NCBI GenBank assembly: GCA_022739095.1
Contig: JAIJEI010000103.1
Coordinates: 1 to 6,951 of the forward strand
Reading direction: 5' to 3'
DNA length: 6,951 nucleotides
DNA from: Bifidobacterium sp.
Lineage (GTDB): Bacteria > Actinomycetota > Actinomycetes > Actinomycetales > Bifidobacteriaceae
Under the pieces are notes generated by a model, which saw only the letters and a program-made list of their open reading frames with translations, was not told the DNA's origin and made no database searches. The position numbers and the translations under genes are program-made. Every line of letters begins with the position of its first letter. Position 1 is the stretch's first letter. Shown in pieces: positions 4,101 through 6,951 of this stretch.

Positions 4101-6951
4101 TCGTCTCCCGCGGCACCGCACTGGTCCGCGCACCGCGCGCCGCCTTCGTCTACCCCGGCCAGGGCATCCAGAAGCAGGGCATGGTTCTGGACGAGCGTGC
4201 CAAGTCCGCCGCCGCCCGCGACGTGTGGGAGCGCGCCGACAAGCTCACCCGCTCCAAGCTCGGCTTCTCGATCCTGGGCCTCGTGCGCGATAACCCGAAG
4301 GAACTCACCGCCAACGGCGTGACCTACCGTCACCCTGAAGGCCTGCTCAACCTGACGCAGTTCACGCAGGTGGCGCTCGCCACCGTGGCCTTCGCCCAGA
4401 CCGCCCGCCTGCGCGAAGCCGGCGCCGACATCTGGCCCGCCTACTTCGCCGGCCACTCGCTCGGCGAATACAACGCGCTGTCCGCGTTCGCCGACGTGAT
4501 TCCGCTGGAAACCGTGCTGGAGCTCGTGTTCCACCGTGGCTCCACCATGCACCACCTCATCGAACGTGACGCACAGGGCCGCTCCAACTACCGTATGGGT
4601 GCCCTGCGCCCGAACCAGTTCGGTGTGGACGACGCGCATGTCAAGGAATATGTGGAATCCGTGGCCAAGGCGTCCGGCGAGTTCCTCGAGATTGTGAACT
4701 ACAACCTCGCCGGTCAGCAGTACGCCATCGCCGGTACGATCGCCGGTCTGAAGGCCCTGAAGGCCGATTCCGCCCGCCGTGTGGCTGCATTCGGTGGCAA
4801 GCCCGCGTTCATGCTGGTGCCCGGCATCGATGTGCCGTTCCACTCCACGCTGCTCAGGAAGGGCGTGCCGGAATTCCACGACAAGCTCGACGCGCTGCTT
4901 CCCGCTTACATCGACTACCGTGGCCGTCTGGTGGACCGCTACATCCCGAACCTGGTGGCCACCCCGTTCGAGATGACCAAGGAATTCGCCGCCAAAATCC
5001 TCGAAGTCGTGCCGTCCAAGCGTATCAAGGCCGCGCTCGACGACCCGGCCGTGTGGGATTCCTACGCCGCCGACGACCAGAAGCTCGGCCGACTGTTGCT
5101 CACCGAACTGCTGTCCTGGCAGTTCGCCTCCCCGGTGCGTTGGATCGAAACCCAGGCACTGCTCTTCGGCCAGCGCGAACAGGGCGGCCTCGGCGTGGAA
5201 GAATACGTCGAAGTCGGCCTCGACAACGCTCCGACTCTGGCCAACCTCGGTACCAAGACCCTGCGTCTGCCCGGGTTCGCCGGCAACGATACGGTCGTCT
5301 ACAACATCGGCCGCGATGAAGGCCGCGTCTACATGACCGACACCGATTCGCTGGTTCCTGACGATGAGCCGGAAGAGTTCGCGGCCTCGGCCCCGGTCGA
5401 AACCGCTCCTGCCGGTGGTTCCGCCGTCGCCAAGCTCGGCTCGGGTGCTGCTCCGGCAAATGCCGCGACTGAGGCTGCTCAGACAACGGATGGCTCCGTC
5501 GCCGGACAGTCCACTGGACTGTCCGACTCCTCGCGCGGCCTGCAATCAGGGCAGGCCGCTGCCGGCGCTCCTTCTGGTGCTTCCGTTGCAGACCTGCCCT
5601 TCAAGGCTTCCGATGCCATCGGTATCCTCATGGCCTACTCCGCCAAGGTGCGTCTCGACCAGATCGGCAGCAACGACACCACCGACACCCTGACCAACGG
5701 CGTCTCCTCTCGCCGTAACCAGCTGCTCATGGACATTAGCTCCGAGCTTGGCGTGGCCAGCGTGGACGGTGCCGCCGAAGCGACGCTAGACAAGCTCGCC
5801 CAAATCGTCAACAAGGCCGCCCCGAACTATAAGCCGTTCGGTGCCGTGCTCTCCGAGGCGCTGCGCGATCGTCTGCACTCGCTGTTCGGTGCAGCCGGCG
5901 TCAAGCAGCAGTACATTCGCGACCGCGTGACCAACGTGTGGCAGCTCGGCGAAGGCTGGGTGGCCAGCGTGCTCGCCGCACTGCTGCTCGACACCCGCGA
6001 GGGCTCCAGCTCCCGTGGCGGCGACCTGGCCAAGCTGCCCACCGCCGCCGTGCAGAACAAGCCGGAAGCCGACAAGCTGATCGATGCGGCCGTTGAGGTC
6101 GTCGCCCAGCTCAAGGGTGTTGCCGTGGCACTGCCGTCCGCTGGTGGTGCCGCTGGCGGTGCTGTGGTCGATTCCGCCGCGCTCGACGCTTTCGCCGAGA
6201 AAGTCACCGGTTCCAACGGCGTGCTCGCCGCCACCGCCCGCTTCGTGCTGAACGAGCTCGGCGTGGCCGCTCCGGCTCCGGAAGAATCCGAGGACGAGAA
6301 CGCCGCCGTCGTGGCCGCGGTCGAAGCCGAACTTGGCTCCGACTGGCCCAAGCAGGTCGCTCCGCGCTTTGACGCCAACAAGGCCATCCTCTTCGATGAC
6401 CGTTGGGCCTCCGCTCGTGAAGACCTCGCCCGCGCCTACTACGACAACGACCCTGCCGCCCTGAACGGCAGCTTCATCGGCCTCGGCAAGACCATCGCCG
6501 CCGAAGCCCAGTGGTTCGTCAACAAGTCGGAGAACGAGGAACTTAAGACCGCTTTCCAGAAGGCCGGTTCCGAGGCTTTCGAACAGATCGCTTCCAACAA
6601 GAACGCCTCCCGTTACGCGAGCGACATCGCCATCGTCACCGGCGTGAGCCCGAACTCGATCGCCGCTCAGGTGGTCGAAGGACTGCTCGCTGGCGGTGCC
6701 ACCGTGGTGGCCACCTCGCACAGCTTCAAGCCGTCCATCAAGGCTTGGGCCAAGCAGGCCTACCGCGAGCACGCCACCGGCAACGCCAAGCTGTGGCTGG
6801 TTCCGGCCAACCTCTCCAGCTACCGCGACGTCGACGCCCTAGTCGACTGGGTGGGCCACGAGCAGAAGAAGACCTCCGGTGCCACCACCACGATTCTGAA
6901 GCCCGCGTGGGAGCCGACCCTGTTCTTCCCGTTCGCCGCTCCGCCGGTCCA
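20..6951 (+). CDS. fas: Type I fatty acid synthase, multidomain (3' end cut by window)
   Basis: This is a cytosolic megasynthase that builds long-chain acyl-CoAs from acetyl-CoA and malonyl-CoA using NAD(P)H. One frame is open for 2310 codons. In order it shows an acetyltransferase (GHSQG, Ser123), an FMN enoyl reductase (PGMTPTT near 408, GGHHSW with His557/His558, AGGGIGTP near 584), a MaoC-like dehydratase (GDFNPIH, Asp1271/His1276), a malonyl/palmitoyl transferase (GHSLGE, Ser1480), an ACP (GVSSRRNQ, Ser1896) and the beginning of a ketoreductase. That is the order known for actinobacterial FAS-I; such proteins are about 3000-3200 residues, so roughly 800 residues with KR catalysis and the ketosynthase lie downstream. 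ATG 20 is chosen because a good ribosome binding site precedes it and the AT domain starts at once (MTTFFLNRLATEPHALAFAGQ). Codons are strongly biased to C/G-ending forms, which fits high expression. No frameshift was seen. Oddity: two near-identical 25-residue segments are encoded by a palindromic DNA repeat. Genus is inferred. Confidence 0.97.
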   Translation, partial: MTTFFLNRLATEPHALAFAGQSTPWPVALADQTTDPSLDEALRGHIAAAGRLLTPVTADLLATTGRPVDLFGFVPNPARLGTAADATASVEGVALTQLGALLDLEHLGYSVAQAKPLAVLGHSQGVLAVHMTRAIEAAGSIVAASTTLDEILAVAALIGAAGTRRVRELGLNPKYGEASPMLSVKGATREQVEALVARVNNARGPISIAVTNSDNHHVLSGYPEDLSAFALEAEREHKHQAKLREQKLRGGTVFNPTLEYLEVTLPFHSPLMADAVEQTVAWAGACGFDQKCTRALAEEVLLNHVDWNARVKALFDAADPSKLWIVDLGPGNTLGKLIGNVVQGTGIGVVEAATLAERSTFSTLENEPERTQNWKAFAPRVINTPAGAKLVTKFSKLTGKPPVLLPGMTPTTVEPEIVAAAANAGYWAELAGGGQVTAEVFDRHIAALEDELEEGRTVEFNAMFMDRYLWNLQFGSSRIVPKKRASGAPIDGVVVSAGIPELDEAVALIKSLQADGLPYVSFKPGTVDQIRQVVRIAKAVAPTTIMVQVEGGEAGGHHSWEALDDLLAATYAEVRACDNLVLVAGGGIGTPERAADYISGQWAHAYGLPDMPVDGVLIGTAAMTAKEAHTSPEVKQLLVKTPGIPADAKSDDVFAPQAAHWVPSGKSVGGMSSGLSHLHADIYELENDSAECGRLLVRVMKHPEELDSRRKEIIEALNKTAKPYFGDLASMTYLEWAQRFAELAFPWADPTYADRFQHLLQRIEARVNDTDSGEFTSKLFAADDVSAEEAAAAGLLAHDDILADPAPALEKLALAYPQTAELKVVPADVAWFPVLVREYPKPMPFVPVIDNDLLRWWGQDQLWQSEDQRYSADSVRAIPGPISVAGITTIDEPIADILGRFETAAIKRVQDEQQAADTAENDDFAALGEAASAEDFIRKSPNISWVGHITDNPAYGTALGDQYYEIRAFDAAAGKYDLDIHLDTYWDNDPDGGTSKHAVRDIVIPLIVEGTEPGRVPVVDRERLIPDVYAMLAATAGIGNTAITGDKLTEMPELDGKTSADRPFGTATSTYTLSANLGFDYEAATGAALPTTLQPSRIAPDALVGPAWPAIYTALGSVYVKGYPVIEGLLNAVHLDHLIELEVNEEDLLKHTGETITLKSWAEDYFESASGRVVTIHVTHTAADGTLLARETERFAIRGRVYSDTLPADAPEYGGALLNKETDGSVAGQSTGLSASSRGLQVVQATPRRLLRRVKVVAPHDMTAFARTSGDFNPIHTSTRGARISGLSAPLVHGMWLSATAQHAVQATDEKGAHYEITGWTYNMYGMVQLDDTVEISVERIGKVRHGGMTLEVTCRIDGQLVSRGTALVRAPRAAFVYPGQGIQKQGMVLDERAKSAAARDVWERADKLTRSKLGFSILGLVRDNPKELTANGVTYRHPEGLLNLTQFTQVALATVAFAQTARLREAGADIWPAYFAGHSLGEYNALSAFADVIPLETVLELVFHRGSTMHHLIERDAQGRSNYRMGALRPNQFGVDDAHVKEYVESVAKASGEFLEIVNYNLAGQQYAIAGTIAGLKALKADSARRVAAFGGKPAFMLVPGIDVPFHSTLLRKGVPEFHDKLDALLPAYIDYRGRLVDRYIPNLVATPFEMTKEFAAKILEVVPSKRIKAALDDPAVWDSYAADDQKLGRLLLTELLSWQFASPVRWIETQALLFGQREQGGLGVEEYVEVGLDNAPTLANLGTKTLRLPGFAGNDTVVYNIGRDEGRVYMTDTDSLVPDDEPEEFAASAPVETAPAGGSAVAKLGSGAAPANAATEAAQTTDGSVAGQSTGLSDSSRGLQSGQAAAGAPSGASVADLPFKASDAIGILMAYSAKVRLDQIGSNDTTDTLTNGVSSRRNQLLMDISSELGVASVDGAAEATLDKLAQIVNKAAPNYKPFGAVLSEALRDRLHSLFGAAGVKQQYIRDRVTNVWQLGEGWVASVLAALLLDTREGSSSRGGDLAKLPTAAVQNKPEADKLIDAAVEVVAQLKGVAVALPSAGGAAGGAVVDSAALDAFAEKVTGSNGVLAATARFVLNELGVAAPAPEESEDENAAVVAAVEAELGSDWPKQVAPRFDANKAILFDDRWASAREDLARAYYDNDPAALNGSFIGLGKTIAAEAQWFVNKSENEELKTAFQKAGSEAFEQIASNKNASRYASDIAIVTGVSPNSIAAQVVEGLLAGGATVVATSHSFKPSIKAWAKQAYREHATGNAKLWLVPANLSSYRDVDALVDWVGHEQKKTSGATTTILKPAWEPTLFFPFAAPPV
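1151..2119 (+). other. Domain: FMN-dependent enoyl reductase (ER), residues ~378-700
   Basis: This TIM-barrel flavoprotein domain reduces the 2-enoyl-ACP intermediate. It belongs to the nitropropane-dioxygenase-like ER family shared by fungal and actinobacterial FAS-I. Visible landmarks are LLPGMTPTTVEP at about 404-415, ANAGYWAELAGGGQVT shortly after, VSAGIPELDEAV, the VEGGEAGGHHSWE loop with His557 and His558 (likely catalytic and FMN-contacting), and LVAGGGIGTPERAADY from about 582, a phosphate-binding glycine loop for FMN. The segment VDGVLIGTAAMTAKEAHTS closes the barrel. All key motifs are intact, so the domain is probably active. Confidence 0.9.
2120..2716 (+). other. Inter-domain scaffold between ER and DH, residues ~701-899
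   Basis: This stretch carries no catalytic motif that I recognise. It begins with a mainly helical part that includes KTAKPYFGDLASMTYLEW, a phrase I recall as conserved after the ER barrel of mycobacterial Fas. It continues with an alanine-rich helix (SAEEAAAAGLLAHDD) and a conserved-looking block with PMPFVPVIDNDLLRWW and SVAGITTIDEPIADIL. In FAS-I such segments are structural and hold the ER and DH in the barrel wall. The assignment rests on position and recalled similarity, not on an alignment. Confidence 0.6.
2717..4135 (+). other. Domain: 3-hydroxyacyl dehydratase (DH) hot-dog region, residues ~900-1372
   Basis: This region removes water from 3-hydroxyacyl-ACP. It contains a degenerate hot-dog part (residues about 1115-1215, including the GPAWPAIYTALGS and EGLLNAVHLDHLIEL motifs) and a C-terminal MaoC-like hot-dog with the catalytic signature SGDFNPIH, Asp1271 and His1276, followed by SAPLVHGMWLSA. 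It starts with a charged, acidic linker (about 907-940). The first palindromic repeat copy adds about 25 residues between the two hot-dog parts, just before TPRRLLRRVKVVAPHDM. The catalytic motif is downstream of that insert and in frame. Confidence 0.85.
3682..3757 (+). repeat. Palindromic repeat element, copy 1, within the DH-coding region
   Basis: This 76-base unit matches bases 5485-5560 at 70 positions, with the first 39 bases identical. It holds two inverted repeats. The first pairs 3700-3709 with 3713-3722 around a three-base ACT loop; it has one G-T (G-U in RNA) pair at 3701/3721. The second pairs 3734-3740 with 3748-3754 around a seven-base loop. Read in the fas frame it gives residues 1222-1246, beginning TDGSVAGQSTGLSASS. 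No T-run follows either hairpin, so it is not a typical intrinsic terminator. Strand is given by the host gene only. Confidence 0.85.
4136..5350 (+). other. Domain: malonyl/palmitoyl transferase (MPT), residues ~1373-1777
   Basis: This bifunctional acyltransferase brings malonyl units in and releases the finished chain to CoA. It opens with FVYPGQGIQKQGM (about 1376-1388). The nucleophile elbow is AGHSLGEYNAL with Ser1480. Arg1506 in FHRGSTMHH is the position expected to bind the malonyl carboxylate. His1608 in PGIDVPFHST is the likely catalytic histidine. The block SWQFASPVRWIETQALL and the closing VEVGLDNAPTLANL match the C-terminal part of this family. All catalytic positions are present. 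Confidence 0.92.
5351..5587 (+). other. Flexible MPT-ACP linker, residues ~1778-1856
   Basis: This stretch is low in complexity: acidic at first (DDEPEEFAAS), then rich in Ala, Gly, Pro, Ser and Thr. It tethers the mobile ACP to the transferase, as the linkers around ACP do in fungal and mycobacterial FAS-I. The second copy of the palindromic repeat occupies its middle (residues about 1823-1847). That makes roughly a third of the linker repeat-derived. Confidence 0.75.
5485..5560 (+). repeat. Palindromic repeat element, copy 2, within the MPT-ACP linker
   Basis: This is the second copy, 1803 bases (601 codons) downstream of the first and read in the same frame, giving residues 1823-1847 starting TDGSVAGQSTGLSDSS. 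Its palindromes are perfect: a 10-base stem (5503-5512 with 5516-5525, ACT loop) and a 9-base stem (5535-5543 with 5551-5559, seven-base loop). The differences from copy 1 fall at the rim of the first stem, in the loop of the second, and at one base of the second stem. Perfect pairing suggests it is the less decayed copy. Confidence 0.87.
5588..6262 (+). other. Domain: acyl carrier protein (ACP) plus structural helices, residues ~1857-2081
   Basis: The ACP carries the growing chain on a 4'-phosphopantetheine arm. RLDQIGSNDTTDTLTNGVSSRRNQLLMD matches the FAS-I ACP pattern in two consecutive halves; by alignment with the fungal GGKS motif, Ser1896 (first Ser of GVSS) is the probable attachment site, with Ser1897 as the alternative. 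The helical companion follows (APNYKPFGAVLSEALRDRL, then VWQLGEGWVASVLAALLLDTREGSS). The arm must be added by a phosphopantetheinyl transferase; no such domain is visible in this window. Confidence 0.85.
6263..6951 (+). other. Domain: 3-ketoacyl reductase (KR), N-terminal part only, residues ~2082-2310
   Basis: This is the beginning of the NADPH-dependent reductase that converts 3-ketoacyl-ACP to 3-hydroxyacyl-ACP. AILFDDRWASAREDLAR marks the KR entry segment. The Rossmann start is DIAIVTGVSPNSIAAQVVEGLLAGGATVVATSHSF with Gly2208 opening the nucleotide-binding loop. NAKLWLVPANLSSYRDVDALVDWVG and FFPFAAPPV follow and resemble the recalled mycobacterial Fas. The catalytic Ser/Tyr/Lys residues lie beyond the end of the window. 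The loop lacks two of the glycines usual for this fold. Confidence 0.85.

Noticed and set aside
4855..4867. AGGAAGG followed by an in-frame GTG, plus a rare AGG arginine codon
   Set aside because: A start here would split the MPT domain just after its catalytic His1608, so it makes no sensible product. Chance similarity is more likely.
5786..6772. Long open frame on the minus strand (328 codons) opposite ACP/KR
   Set aside because: It is antisense to a well-supported FAS-I coding region. High G/C at third positions suppresses stops in this opposite frame, and its translation is compositionally biased (Gly, Val, Leu) without recognisable domains.

Overview
The window lies almost wholly inside one giant gene. 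An open reading frame starts at ATG 20 and runs without a stop to the last base, giving 2310 complete codons plus two bases. The product is an actinobacterial type I fatty acid synthase (FAS-I), truncated here at its 3' end. Strong G/C preference at third positions, an actinobacterial FAS-I domain order (AT-ER-DH-MPT-ACP-KR, with KS expected downstream) and a recalled likeness to the Mycobacterium tuberculosis Fas protein point to a high-GC actinobacterium. A bifidobacterium is my best guess; that genus assignment is inference.

Layout: bases 1-19 hold a Shine-Dalgarno sequence and possibly the last codons of an upstream gene. Bases 20 to about 1147 encode the acetyltransferase. About 1151-2119 encode the FMN-dependent enoyl reductase. 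About 2120-2716 encode a scaffold segment. About 2717-4135 encode the hot-dog dehydratase region. About 4136-5350 encode the malonyl/palmitoyl transferase. About 5351-5587 are a flexible Ala/Gly/Pro-rich linker. About 5588-6262 encode the acyl carrier protein with its helical companion, and 6263-6951 the start of the ketoreductase. The rest of KR and the whole ketosynthase lie outside. Together these domains perform acetyl loading, malonyl loading, chain carriage, beta-keto reduction, dehydration, enoyl reduction and product transfer to CoA on one polypeptide.

The part that FAS biology does not explain is a 76-base element present twice inside the gene, at 3682-3757 and 5485-5560. The copies match at 70 of 76 bases, 39 of them in one unbroken run. 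Each contains two adjacent inverted repeats, and both copies are read in the same frame. They encode nearly the same 25-residue peptide in two places: between the two hot-dog parts of the dehydratase, and in the MPT-ACP linker. The shared core has no stop codon in any of the six frames. This looks like a small palindromic element able to insert in protein-coding genes, comparable in concept to the Rickettsia palindromic elements. It is the main candidate for something undescribed here.

No RNA genes, CRISPR arrays, insertion sequences with transposases, or convincing minus-strand genes were found.
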